64,000 bases of DNA from Lepeophtheirus salmonis. Lineage: Eukaryota > Arthropoda > Copepoda > Siphonostomatoida > Caligidae. A model generated the notes under the pieces. The model saw only the letters and a program-made list of their open reading frames with translations, was not told where the DNA came from and did no database searches. The DNA lies in the NCBI RefSeq assembly GCF_016086655.4, contig NC_052133.2, positions 46,182,383-46,246,382 of the forward strand, given 5' to 3'. Made by a program: the position numbers and the translations under genes. Below are positions 22,152 through 34,539 of this stretch, piece by piece; position 1 is the stretch's first letter, and every line of letters starts with the position of its first letter.

Positions 22152-24179
22152 GGACTGGACTGGACCACGGTCCTAAATAATAAATAAAACATCACTAGTT
22201 AACACAAGTAAACAAAATTTTACTTTTTCAAAAATATTTTCAATACTATATTCAATTCTAGTTATACTGGAGAATTTGATCACAAATCTCTAATAAATTA
22301 ATTCATATAAAATCTTATTTTCTAGAATTTTTCGATTTGAAAGTTTTTAGTATTTTTACCCTCATTATAGGTTTGAACCAACTCTTGTATTTGATAAATA
22401 TCACTAATTGCTATAAAATAAGTTCTTTTTTTTCAACAATTTTATATTGATTTCAAAGATGTGCTTATATTTGAAATTTAATCACCCAATCCTGAAAAAG
22501 AGCAATTTCAAGGTTAAAAGACCATCATATTGAAAGTTTTTGTTTGAAAAGGAATAATGGTTTAGTTATTCAACTGTTTTTAAGTTAAATGAAGTTATTT
22601 AAATTATGAATAATAAGGGTTTTATTTAAAAAAAGAGTATTTTCCTTTAGAAGGTCTTGTTAAGCTACAATATTGATTTGATTATTTTGTATCAATGTAA
22701 AGTCCTGAAATTTTTTAAACGAGTAATTACAAATTAAAGAAAATGTAAATTTTAAACGTGAATTATAGATTTTGATTTTTTTTCATTATTGAAAATTCTC
22801 CAAAACCAGATTCATTAAAAAAAACTAAGTACAAATTCGTGATGGGTTTATCATGTACTAATATAACTTCTTTTTTTTAAATATTTGTATATTTTTTCGT
22901 TAACACTTGTGTTTTTTATTATTATAAAATTTGGTGTTTTAATCAATATTGTTGAAGTCATATGAGAGCGGTCAATTACGATATTTTTTTTTCGAAAATG
23001 TCGCAAATTGATCTTTAAAACTGCAATAAAAAATATTAATTAACTGTTATGAAGAAGGTTTAGGATGGTAAATGAGATTTTATGCCTCTTGTTTCAATAT
23101 TTTAAGTTAACATGATTGCTTTCTAAAAATATACTTTAGATTTCTAAATCAATTTATCTTCTGCTTGTTCATTTTAATATAGTTGTAATACACACCTTTA
23201 TTTTTTTAATTTATGTTCATTTATATCCATAAAAAATATGATTAATCATTCTTCATAGCTTCAAACTGCACTTCAATGTTGCTCGGGTAATAATTAAAGA
23301 AAGGAAAAAGACGAGATTGAAACCAACAAAATCCCTATAAATCAAAATTAGGTATATAAAATTAATGTATTTAATAAGCAAAAATTTGATTAAAATTATG
23401 AGACAAAAAACAAGTGATTTTCCAAAATATATCCCCCTAAACATTGACAACTCCTACATACACTTTTTGTCAACTGTCAATTTTCTACTTTTTTTAAGTA
23501 GTATTCGGAACGGGGATTAGTTCAATAAGAATTTTTTTTTTTAAATTATGAAAAAAAAAAAACCTTTTCTTTGTTTTTTTGAAAAAGTAAAGTTGCAAAA
23601 AATATTAATATTTGTTTTATTAATTTAATAGCGAGAGTAACTGGCATTGCTCAGAGATGCCAGATCTTGACAAAAAGAGAAACTGTTATTTAAGATTGTA
23701 TTTGGTATTTCTTTTTCTTTTTGATACGATGAGCTGAGCTTCAGCTCCACACCCTCTTTTCTACATTGGCTTTCTAAGAGTAAGTAGTCGCATTGATTTA
23801 GTTCTAAGGTTTTAAGCGCACACTCACAAATGTAACATACAAACAGACGTCCTTAACTTTATTAATATATTTTTGTTATTAGGGATGAAGGTTATGTAAT
23901 AATTGAATATTCCATGGATGGTTGAGATGGTATAATTTTATTACTATTTTAATAAAAATTACTCAAGTTACTATGTGACACATTATAGAGCTCACATACC
24001 AGCAGTTATATTACTCATAAATACATAATAACCATGTAATTTTAACAGATGAAAATAAAGTAATAGTATGAATCAATAGTTGATAATTCGAATTATCAAT
24101 ATTGTAATTAAATAATGCATTTTCAGATGAAGAAACTGCAACTTGTACTATCCATTGTAACTTATAGACAACATATATG
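22152..24179. other. AT-rich stretch with nothing recognised
   Basis: Long poly(A)/poly(T) runs and low-complexity frames only. No repeats matched elsewhere in the window by eye. Confidence 0.3.
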
Positions 24180-24727
24180 AGGGTCGTTTGAAAAGTCCTT
24201 GCAAAACCCGAGAGATGGCATTTCTCATACCTCAGCAGTTGTGGTTGCAAAATTAATGGAAATAGGGTTCCAAAACGATATGCCTACAGCACCAGCGCTC
24301 TCATACACCTTCACTCTTCTGTCATCCATCACCATATCATGGATTTTATCAATAATTTATGAAGTAATAACTCATCGTTCAGCGTCACTTGTGCCATATG
24401 GCCACTCGGATGATTTTAAAACAACTTATAAACTGTTTTAATCGAATGTACAGAGTCCCCATAATGTTTATCAAGCTTCCTTTTAGTCTCCTGAGGCGTT
24501 TTGCCTTTCATAAATTAATGTTTAATCAACACACCAAATTCTTTTTCGTCCGTTTTTTGAAAATCACTCCACTTCCTCGATTCAAACGAATGCCAAACAG
24601 AAAGAAATGACCAATCTGGCTGGAAGTTGGTGTGTGTTATTCGAAGAGATGCTAATAACTAAACATAACTTCCATACGTACCAGTAGTGCAATTGTACTT
24701 TGCGTGGACTTTTCAAACGACCTTTCA
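24180..24727 (-). mobile_element. mariner element, internally deleted
   Basis: The left end GGTCGTTTGAAAAGTCCTTG and the right end (reverse) GGTCGTTTGAAAAGTCCACG are inverted repeats. The minus strand gives a mariner N-terminus (WSDFQKTDEKEFGVLI-like, KAKRLRRLKGSL), then CFKIIRVAIWHK, NP.YGDG.QKSEGV, the normal run into the NPEIIDKIHDMVMDDRRVKV region, then a left part ending ARTFQTT. The catalytic domain is missing. The length is about 550 bp against about 1.3 kb for intact relatives. Confidence 0.75.
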
Positions 24728-26272
24728 TTTTATATATGATCAGATTTGCTTACACATGCTCTTTGCTCCACCAATATTTTTAAATCAAGCAGTCACACAC
24801 TTACAAGATATTAAGTGCAAACTCAAAAATGAGTAATCAACAGACATAATTAGATAAGCACAATTCAAATGTGGAAACTTCATCTGAATCAAATCTTTAA
24901 CACTTTCTAAACGCATTTGGAAGGCTCATAAATTATTTTCAATGCTACATGTGGACACTGATCTCGAACCTTGTTAAAATTTCTGGATATCTAAATTATT
25001 AGTTTTTCTTAAAAGTTTGAATAGATCGAAACATGTGTCTACAATAATATATATCCAATAGAGAATGAGAAACGCCATGAAACCTCCTATATACTCCTAC
25101 TTCATCGGGTGAAGGAGAAATGAATAAATTAAGTAACACTTTTTATGGTGAATGTTCGTTCTTGTGATAAAATTTAGTCGGAATAGTTATATCTACATCA
25201 AATTAATAAATTCTAGGACAATAAATATGGTTTGGATGGATCTTTTTCGCAGGACATCCGAGTACAATCATAGTTCCATTGAACTTATATGTGTTTATGA
25301 CATTGGGATATCCATCATGTTCAGGGATCCCATCTCTTTATAAAAAGTTATTATGCCTTACTCGATGTATATCATCTCATTTAATGGAACTATCATTCAT
25401 TGTGCAAAATGTCCTTAAAAAATCAAAATTGGGCACATTATCATCCATTGGTTCAAATACACATCCGTCGCTCTAGATCTTGTATAATATCATTGTATAC
25501 TTCTATAAGAACTGAGAATATTTTTGATTAAGATGAGTAATACTGGAATGAAATGAACAGTGAGGAACAAAGAGACTGTTCATCCTTTATCAGCAGCTTT
25601 TACACTCAAAATCTTCCAAAGTTTTTCTATTTTGTCTCCTAAGATTCTTGGAAAACTCTTTCATTGATTTGAGTCCTTACGTGTCATTGATGTACATAAC
25701 AAAGAAGCAACTCATATTTATGACACTGAATCCGTAGATAAGGCTTCCGATTCCATTATTACTTGTAAGTCTCTTTTGTCATTGGACTAAAAGTATAAAA
25801 CGATCCTGGACTATGAATTTAATGTGGTCCTCTTTTCCAGATATCTTAATCAGCAAAGCTGCAAAACATACTCAACTCTCCTATTAATTGCATATGTGCA
25901 TAAATAGTCCATGGAAACTCTTACGTGATAAATATGATAATAAATTAATTTTTAGTGATTTTATAACTTTAGTACACTTATATTGCAAAATATTAATTTT
26001 GTTTAACATATTTCAAAAGTTTATGAGTCGGAAGTAATTTAATCAATTACTAAATTACTTGTTATCATATTTGAATATCACTCTCGAGAAGATTTAGGTT
26101 TTTCAATATAAATATTTAAAAAATAAATTACTGCTTCAACTAAACGGATACTATGTGACAAAATTGTATGCAAAAATGATTGTTTCCGTATTTATTGACA
26201 GTAACAGTTAAAATTATTGTCATATTTATCATTTGTAAGTATTGTTGTAATGCACAATCATAAATATGTATT
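24728..26272. other. mostly unrecognised
   Basis: AT-rich. The most coding-like part is 25564-25905 (listed separately). The short overlapping frames at 25152-25476 are not recognised. Confidence 0.3.
25564..25905 (+). pseudogene. possible broken coding segment, unknown family
   Basis: One frame stays open for about 110 codons except for two stops, with plausible protein text (VIDVHNKEATHIYDTESVDK, then ASDSIITCKSL and YEFNVVLFSRYLNQQSCK). I do not recognise the family. It could be an old retroelement polyprotein fragment or chance. Confidence 0.25.
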
Positions 26273-26365
26273 TATTTATTAATTTCATTTATATAAGTTT
26301 ATATTTATTAATTTCATTTATATAAGTTTATATTTATTAATTTCATTTATATAAGTTTATATTTA
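26273..26365. repeat. 29-bp tandem repeat, 3.2 copies
   Basis: The unit begins TATTTATTAATTTCATTTAT and repeats identically at 26273-26301, 26302-26330 and 26331-26359, then TATTTA. The lack of divergence indicates recent expansion. Confidence 0.9.
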
Positions 26366-27479
26366 ACTGTTAAGCCACATAATATACTTGATAATTGACT
26401 AACTTCCTATAACTTACACTTATTACAATCATATATTTATAAACATCTAGATATGTAGTAAAAATGTAAAAATTTTATTGACTACTCTAATTGGTCTAAA
26501 AAAAAGTGAAGTCGGTCTGGCATTGAAATCCATCGATATGGCCAATAATTGTTTCGTTCCAAAGTGAGGTAGTAGTTACAAGGCATCGAAGTCTAACAAA
26601 GGTATTTATAGTGCTTACTTTTCTTAGTGTGTACGGTTTTTTATTCACTATTTTTAGAAAATTATATCTTCAAAAAATCCAAAAATATTTTTAATATTAA
26701 TAAAATTTAAAACTAATACCAGAAGATCTATACTTCTTGGAAATTTTTGACGTTGAATGTGATGAAAAACCTAATTTTGATCGTTTTATATGTAGGTCAA
26801 ATTTTCAAGTGCAAGGCAAACTAATTTGTTTCTGAGGTAAATTATGATACTTAAAAAAATATATAAAACTAAATTATGTTAAAATGAAAATTAAAGATTC
26901 AAAAATTGAATGGCGAGGGAAAAAAGGATGATTAATTTCAATAGGAATGTTGATAATTGTTCAATATATATATTGTACAATATTATTATCAATATTGAAG
27001 TAATTCATAAATTGACTGCAATCTACTATTATACCTATCTATGAAGTAAAAACAGAAGTATACCCCATACTGTATCTCCTCTTGCAAGCTATCTCTATCT
27101 TGTAATTCAACTATTTATTGGTCTATGAAATAATGGGTTCATAAAGTAAAAAATGAGAAAGTGGAAATTTCCCATGTTGATTATTTTTCCAAATTACTTT
27201 TGTATTGATACACCAAATATATTTTATTTTGATAATTGTAATAGTATACTACAAAATTATGCTGACTAATTCTTTATTATTGCAGAGTATTAATTAACAC
27301 ATTAGTCACTATTTGTGATATGTTTCTTTAGATCGTTCTTAGTCTAGCAACAAATTTTTTAAAGTAAATGTTTCTTCTCTCCTCAAAGTCTAGTGGTTCA
27401 ATATCAAAATGAAGCCTTTATCTTGGTCTCGAACTCTCAAAGGCTTGAACTTCTCCTGATAGCTAATCTTCAAAGTATT
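26366..27479. other. AT-rich stretch with nothing recognised
   Basis: No supported frame, terminus or repeat. Confidence 0.3.
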
Positions 27480-27830
27480 AAGCTCAATCTATAGGGTAAC
27501 GCTTTTAAAACGATGCTCCGTTTTTTTTTAATATTTATATTCTAAAGGTTTTGTGTTCACGAGAGAAAAAATCTGCTTAATCTGAGCCTATTAACATTTT
27601 TGTGTATATAATGGAAATCTTATTGTTGCTGTGTAAAAGTTAATTTGTAGTATTTGCTGGTACAAACTACAATTTCTACCAAAAAATTATACTTTTTATT
27701 ATAAATGGAAAGTGAGTTGTTCAATTATTTTACTCTGGAATCCGTTTTCAAAAAATATCATTAGGATTAAACGAAAATCCGGCTTATTGTGGATGCTCTC
27801 CAAAAACTGATAAATATTTTACATTTTTCA
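27480..27830 (+). repeat. unclassified repeat (copy 1 of 2)
   Basis: Pairs with 30298-30650 in order: TTTTAAAACGATGC, AATCTGCNTANTCTGAGC, TTCGTTTTCNAAAAATA and AAAGCCGGCT/AAATCCGGCT. It is non-coding and the boundaries are approximate. A third, partial version may start the duplicated block at 28140. Confidence 0.5.
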
Positions 27831-28400
27831 ATGTAAACATTTTCGTGACAAAAGGGTCTTAAATTGGGGCCCTGGTGTTGGACAAGGGTATCTTGACCAC
27901 AACGGTAGACACTACATTTTATAAAATCCCAATGATAAAAACGGAAAATAAATATCTTCTTTTTTTTTTGCCCACACGAAACTAGTCCAATTGTTTTTGT
28001 GTTTTTGTTTATTTAGACAAAAAGAAATGAGGGTATTCGGTGTGTAAAAATGTACTCCTCATCTTAATACAATTTTCTGTTACAACTTGTACTTGAAGAT
28101 AGTACAAGTCATTTTAAATAGAAACGGCGCTGCCCCATTCTTCCCCACCAGAAGCTGTTTAAAAAAATGCCCATAATGGATAAATATTATACGTTTGTCT
28201 CAGAAAAATTTATTTGAATGCGAGTCCTGGTCTCGGATAAGGGGTCTGCAGCATTAAAGTAGGCGTAACGTTGTATAAAATGTTATGAGAAAGGATAGAA
28301 AGTGAATTGTATTTTTAGAACACAAGAAACTGATCCGATTGTTTTTTTAGCTGATCAAATTAATAACGACACTCCAAACTCAGGGGCTGCGCAACAGTGA
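27810..28400 (+). repeat. diverged tandem duplication, about 360-bp period
   Basis: Two segments (about 27810-28030 and 28175-28400) share GATAAATATTNTACNTTT, GTCTNGGATAAGGGTC-like text, ACATTTTATAAAAT and GAAACTNNTCCNATTGTTTTT. The second copy is diverged. It is probably part of the repeat starting at 27480. Confidence 0.45.
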
Positions 28401-29649
28401 ATCACTTTTTTAAAATTTACATGTATCATTTAGCTAGGGTGTGCTTATTTTGATTTCTAAAAAAAGGACATGTGGGCAAATTAATGACGTTTTTCGGGAA
28501 GGGAGGGGAAATGCCGGACCAACGAGCCTCTCTTGCACAAACATGCCATCTTCTTACATCCTAAAAATCAACTTAACCGATAACAACCAGGACATTACAT
28601 GAATTTATAAAAAAGTTGTGATAAATGAGGACTGTTGGTCACTTAACCTTTAGTTGCAAAATCAACAGTTTCTTCTAGTTTCAAAAAAAGTGTAAAGAAT
28701 CTCTTTGTTGCCCAGATGAATCTTGAGTTTATTCTTCCTGAAGTAAGATTAAGCTCAAGTTTGTATATACTTATCAATTGAGACCCCCACTATACATAAA
28801 CTCAATTATTCTCTTTCTCATCTCATAATGTTAAATTTATATTTATTCATCTAATTCTACTTTATTAAATTATTTGGAGGAATGTAATGTCCTATATATG
28901 ATGTACATTAAACGGTTGCGTTTTTGGGTTATTACTTTTTCCTCTATGCAAAGATATATTACTGCTGGAAACAATCAAAAAACTGACTTGCGTAGGATTT
29001 GGGGCCTCTCAGACCATTTCAGCATGGTAGAGGCCATTGTTTATAAAAATTCGGATTTTTGGGGGAAAATAGCTCATTTTTTATACAGTTCCAAATATGA
29101 TACTAAAAGTCAAATTTTGTATGTTTGATATTTTTTAGTATTTGATTTAAAAGTACAAAATATTGTGCAACTTGTATTTTTAATAATTTAAGGGTTGTAA
29201 TATGTGCACAATGATTTGCAGTTTCCATCTTTCATAAAAAATAATATTCTATATTTTTGTTGAATAACTTAAAATTCAACCAGGGTTAAATTTTGCTATC
29301 CTTTGTTTAATAAAATAGAAAATTGCAATTCATTGAATACATCCTAAAGCTTTTAAATTTTGAGGGCCAAGCTGTTCGAATTTTTAACTGATAAACCAAA
29401 TACTAAAAAATATAAAAATTACAATGGGGGGGTCTGAATATTCGAAAACTGGAGAGTTTTAATGTAAAGATATTATATTTTTATTCAATATGTACAATAT
29501 ACCGAAATAAAATTTACAGATTTGTTTTCTGAAAAAAATGCAAAGTGCATTTCCGTTTTGAGCTTGAGGCTGTTTGAGATGTATTATATTTTTTGTAAAC
29601 GGGTTCTGTGTGGAAGAATCTGACAATGCATTTTACATGTAGTCGTTTG
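28401..29649. other. unrecognised, slightly GC-richer start
   Basis: 28440-28600 contains a GGGAAGGGAGGGGAAATGCC patch. The 84-codon frame at 28874-29128 has no recognisable domain. Nothing is supported. Confidence 0.3.
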
Positions 29650-30273
29650 GACAGTGTAAACGGAAATGCTTAAAAAAATGGGTACACAAAACTTGCTGTG
29701 GCAATTAATTACGATTTTATTCTTCTCATTTCTAATTGGGTTTATTAACTAACGAAACGACAGCTGAAAAAAAAAATAAACAAGTTTTGTTTTTTATCCT
29801 ATGTCGTTAAGTATAAAATTTTTGGAGCATAGACAAAAAAGACAACACGTGTGCAATTTCTCCTACGCCGGTGTCAGTGCCAAGAAGGCTATAGAGACCG
29901 TTGGCATCTCCATCCGTACTGCCTACAACACTCAAAAGTCAATTAAGGATGGGAATGGTGTTGAAAGAGCCAATTTTGCTAGCAAAGACCAAAACTTCGG
30001 TAGCTACAAAATGGCTGACTTCTAGCCTGCTCCATGTGGGTATCCTCCAGCCTTACTAGCCTCAAGCCCCTTTACTTTGCAGTTTCGGGGGTCTTAGAGA
30101 AGAATATCTGCTGTACCTTTCACCCAAATTATGATCATCTTTCATCATGACAACGTGATACGCCATAGACATGGTCTTCATCGTCAATAGCTGCCAATCT
30201 TTTTACCGGTGTGACAGGGGTGTTATTACTTGTGAAAGGCATGCTACTGCAAGTTTTGGGTCACCACTCTGTA
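29650..30273 (+). mobile_element. mariner/Tc1-like element, internally deleted
   Basis: The transposase start is at 29801: MSLSIKFLEHRQKRQHVCNF, then AGVSAKKAIETVGISIRTAY, a helix-turn-helix (paired-like) DNA-binding start. After about 60 codons it jumps to KMADFWPAP-like text at about 30000 and broken C-terminal sequence, with the catalytic domain lost. Ends: GTACACAAAACTTGCTGTGG on the left and CAAGTTTTGGGTCACCACTC-TGTA on the right (30251-30273). The end type is shared with 31725-32280 (CCCAAAACTTGCAGTAGTA). Confidence 0.75.
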
Positions 30274-30297
30274 TATATATTTAATAAGGTACTGACA

Positions 30298-30650
30298 GCG
30301 CAGCAACATTTTTAAAACGATGCCACATTTTTTTTATTCAGCTTTAAAAAGATCCCACGTCCACAAAAGTAAGAAATCTGCATACTCTGAGCTTGATAAG
30401 AATGCTGATGTATCTCATGGGAATCTTTATTGGAGAAGGAAAAATGAGCGTATAAAAATGAACATATCTTCTTAATTTGTACAACTTGTTCACAAAAGTT
30501 ACAATTTATAGAAACCAAAATCTTTCACACATCAGCGGCGTTATAATATTCTTCCACTCTTGAGTTCGTTTTCCAAAAATACCGTTTTAGGTGAAAGGAA
30601 AGCCGGCTGGGTGTAGATACAACTTTAAAACGGATAAGTTTTTTTGTTTT
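30298..30650 (+). repeat. unclassified repeat (copy 2 of 2)
   Basis: Partner of 27480-27830. It shares TTTTAAAACGATGC, AATCTGCATACTCTGAGC and the CGTTTTCC/CAAAAATA block near the end. It directly follows the mariner at 29650-30273. Confidence 0.5.
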
Positions 30651-31616
30651 TTTTTCTACAAAACGTTTCCGTATGGACCTGGTTTTAGATTCACATTAGA
30701 TACATTAACATGCTTAACCTGCTCGGATGCAATATTTCAAGCATTTTCTTATATTTTATGTGCAATCGTCTTAAACCTTAAAATGAAATTTAAATTTTGA
30801 CAAACCACTTTATTTTAATGGTTGAAAAATAATTACTCCTAGATTTTTTTAGTTGGTTTTACCAAAAAAAAATTATTTAAAGTATAAATAATTAAAATTT
30901 AATTTAGTTAACAGTATTTGGTGAAAAAAATCGAGTCTAGCAGCTCAACCTATTAAAAGAGTAAAAATACTCAAAAAAATAAAATCAAAAATGATGGAAA
31001 ACCAGTTTTAATAGGAAAAAACTAAATTGTAGATTCGAAATCAACCTCTATATTATTACTAGAATTGGGTTCGGTATTTAATACCTTGTGTTAATGTAAG
31101 GGCCATTTTGATTTGTTTTTGAGTTGACAAAAGTACTGATAATTATCTTCCTTCACTTTCATTTTCTTTTTCTCATCTTCGGTCAAATACGAGTATACAA
31201 AATTTAGATACTTTGAAAAGGTCTGAAATGGTTGTACAGACTGTATATATGCTAAGCAGATTTGCATATAAATACTGTTAAATGCGCAGTTTTGATATAT
31301 TAATATATTTTTATGTGTTATTTGGATCCGGAGACTTCATATAGTCTTCAGATTTGTAATAAAGTGTATCAACTTTACTTTCATTGTTTGTCTGGCAATG
31401 ATTTGTTTTATTATTCGACTACCATCCAGGACCAAAAATAATTAATCCATGTTTAAAAAAATTTTGTACAAAAATATAATATACATTAGTTAATAAAGGG
31501 TATAACTGTATATTAATTTACAAATATGCATCTAATCATTATTCAATGTAAGAAACACAGATAATTAATCGTAGAATTGGCCATCTCTTTAGGGGATGTC
31601 AAAAAAGAAGTAATAT
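30651..31616. other. AT-rich stretch with nothing recognised
   Basis: No supported feature. The frames are low-complexity. Confidence 0.3.
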
Positions 31617-31648
31617 ATATCAAAAGTAATTGGTATTACTTTTGATAT
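31617..31648. repeat. perfect 14-bp hairpin
   Basis: ATATCAAAAGTAAT and its exact reverse complement flank TGGT. Function is unknown. Confidence 0.75.
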
Positions 31649-31724
31649 TAATGAATAAGTAATTTAGCTAAGCTATATTTCCAAGGCATCATATTTAATG
31701 AGGAACTTATTACTCAATATTTAT

Positions 31725-32280
31725 TACACAGAGTTAGGACCCAAAACTTGCAGTAGTATGATTAAATTACGAACCCCGTTATTTTAATGAGATCCAGAAA
31801 AGAGAACTCAAAACCAATTTGTAATATGCTTAATGACTGTATTTACTTATTTTCTTTATTCAATAAGTCATCATTTACATGCAATAACAGGCTCGACACT
31901 CCCACAAACAGATTGACAACTCTTAAGCATAAAGGTCGTGTCCATGACATTCCACTCTATCATGATGACAGCTAGAAGAGAATTCAAATTTGAATAAGGG
32001 CTGTGGCAGACATTCTTCTCCAAGATGCTTCAAACTGCAAAGGCTAGGGGTTGAGATTGTCAGGGCTGAAGGAGGGCAACATTGATGTAGGCCAGAAGTC
32101 CGCCATATTGTTGCTGTATAAATTGTATTTCTTTAAACTTAGAGACATGAGAATAAAAAGAAAACATGTTTATTTTTGTTTTAACTTTCGTTTGGTGTGT
32201 AATGAAACTTCATTATTACAAAAAAGTGAAATGAAATCGTAATTAAGTACTACTACAAGTTTCAGGGTCCCCACTTTGTA
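31725..32280 (+). mobile_element. mariner/Tc1-like remnant bounded by inverted ends
   Basis: The left end TACACAGAGTTAGGACCCAA (31725) plus AACTTGCAGTAGTA is matched in reverse at 32240-32280 by TACAAAGTGGGGACCCTGAA plus ACTTGTAGTAGTA. Both are followed inward by TTAATTACG or TTAAATTACG. Inside, broken frames read LTTLKHKGRVHDIPLYHDD and IRAVADILLQ, consistent with the C-terminal part of a Tc1/mariner transposase, but the match is weak. The element is about 0.55 kb and internally deleted. Confidence 0.6.
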
Positions 32281-32919
32281 ATACAAGTGTTAAAAGATAT
32301 TTTTTATTCACTGGTGTAATCATTGAAAAGTTTAATTTTGTAAAACAATAGAATTATTTTTGTGTTAAATGGGATAATGTTATGATTACATTCAATTTAA
32401 GCCTATTTCCATTCATTGTTATCCCATCTCGAGGGATGGATAAGGAAGGGGGTAGGGGGTTCTATTTAAATAAATTCACATTTACAATATGAGCTAATAT
32501 ATATTGTATGTACATACTCAACTTTAAGTGACAACAAAGACTGTAAAATTTTTTTGATAAACATTCCCTATACAAACTTGTACATTAATACAAAGTTCCA
32601 TTCCTCTGATACATAATCCTCATTGTTATGACACTTGAGTGAGAGAAAAAAATACATCACAAAAGGACAGTTTAAAAAAAATAAATCATATTTTTTTTAT
32701 TGTGTGAAGTAAGTGTTTTGAGAGGATTGGCTGTTCTAATGCGAGTTTATTGTACGATTTAACATCTAAAATAATACCATATTAGTTCCTTGCAGACAGG
32801 ATCATCACCATGGAGGGGTATTCCCCCCTCCCCGATGATTGAAATTGGAAAAAATGGGAGGACCATCAGAAAATTTAGACTGGGAAAAAATTGAAATCTA
32901 TGTCCTTAAAAATGTCATT
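32281..32919. other. AT-rich stretch with nothing recognised
   Basis: Nothing supported. A GC patch GGAGGGGTATTCCCCCCTCC at about 32813-32832 forms a small near-palindrome. Confidence 0.3.
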
Positions 32920-33298
32920 TCATATTAGAGTCGGTAAAAACTGGAGAGGCCGGTATCAGTGAGTACTTTATGAATGGAATAATATTTTATTCGCAAATTT
33001 CAATTTGGTAATTTTTTGACAAAAATAAAAAATGTACTTTTCATATAGCAAATTTTTTTATGCATATGTTGGTATCTTATTTAGAAGTTATAACTTTTTT
33101 TTTTAATTCATAATATTACATTTCATACAATATACAGTCGCCATATCATTTATTATAAATAACACCCGTAGAATTATAGAATAACCTAACGCTCACCCTC
33201 ACCGAAGGGGTCTAAACATTATGAAAGTTGCATCGACCATTGTCAATGTAATTTCCCGCTCCTTCTTTGGGCCGAACGACGCCGATTAACCCTCTAGT
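32920..33298 (+). mobile_element. Helitron-like element, 3' end (copy 2)
   Basis: Ends CCGAACGACGCCGATTAACC then CTCTAGT, with the canonical CTAGT at 33294-33298 followed by T. The preceding sequence shares ACCGAAGGGGTCTAA and CTTTTCAT blocks with 11430-11798. The hairpin is degenerate. No Rep/helicase is encoded. Confidence 0.55.
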
Positions 33299-34533
33299 TA
33301 TTCATAAATATTTATAAAAAGTGAAATGTTTAAATAACAAATAAATTTGGCTAACAAAAATGTTTAAAAAACTTTGTTTTATACTTAACAAATATCTCCA
33401 AGTAATGATGGGTACACCCGATATTATGTGTAAATGCCTGATGGACTCAGAGTATTATTGAGCATCGACAACGGAGTAATTCCTTAAATGAACCAGAATG
33501 GGGCAGGTGCTTACTTCCTTTCTCCCGTGGTCACTAACAGCAAATCTAATGAAAAGTCATGACAGTTAAGCTGATGTCTTCCCATTTTTTATTTTCTTTT
33601 TAATATTCCTTTAATTGGTCAAATAGCATTGTACTGATTAAGCATAAGTAAAAATTATAGTATTACAATTACTCCATTTGAACTAGGAATTGTCTTTGAA
33701 GGAAATATACATAATCTATTTTTCCTTCTCTAGAAGTTACCGTGAATTGAATCAAGGACACTGAGTTCAAGAGAATAAATTATAATTTATAAGTATCGCA
33801 AATATGTTTTTCATTGAGCTACGTCATTCCATCTTCATCTTTATTCAAATTATCAGGGCTACAATGGTTAATTTTTCGATTTCTTTGTTTCTAAAATACT
33901 TAAAATGCTAACGATTTACAACTCTACATGTAAGTATACAAATATAAGCACAAAAGTAAACAATCATTCCCTCAGGGCACCATTAATACATTTTACAAAA
34001 TATCATGTGTTTGAGAGTTGAAAAAAACTTGAAAAAACAGAAAACAACAATTAAAATAGAAATTTTTACAAAGGTTAAGAGCAAAATATGAATTCTCACA
34101 TCACATCTTTCAACCTTTCATCTTTCAAAAAATGCTCAAAATTGCATACAGGGGCTAGCCAATTCTGTCATTTTATCAAAATATTAGACTTTTCTTCATT
34201 TAATAGTAAAAATATTCATTGCATAATCAGAAAAAAAAATGAGCTCAACAAATCAACTTTCAGAACATAAGGGATACGAATGATCAAATCGATAGTTCAT
34301 GCAAAATACATCTTTCACCCTCTGTTAGGTAATTGGGGAAATGATGGACCCATAGATTTATATAAATATTTCTTATTCTATTTAATTTATATTTTATCGC
34401 CAATACTTTTCAGTATGCCCCTGAAACATTTCATAATAATATATGAAATTATTTATTTAATAATCATAATTATGCCTTGCTTAGGAATTATTCGTATATT
34501 TATGCATTTTTAATTGATGTTTAGTGAATTTAA
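33299..34533. other. AT-rich stretch with nothing recognised
   Basis: A block at about 33683-33710 recalls 1612-1635. Short frames at 34088-34513 are Phe/Ile/Lys-rich and are not supported as genes. Confidence 0.3.
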
Positions 34534-34539
34534 TTAACT

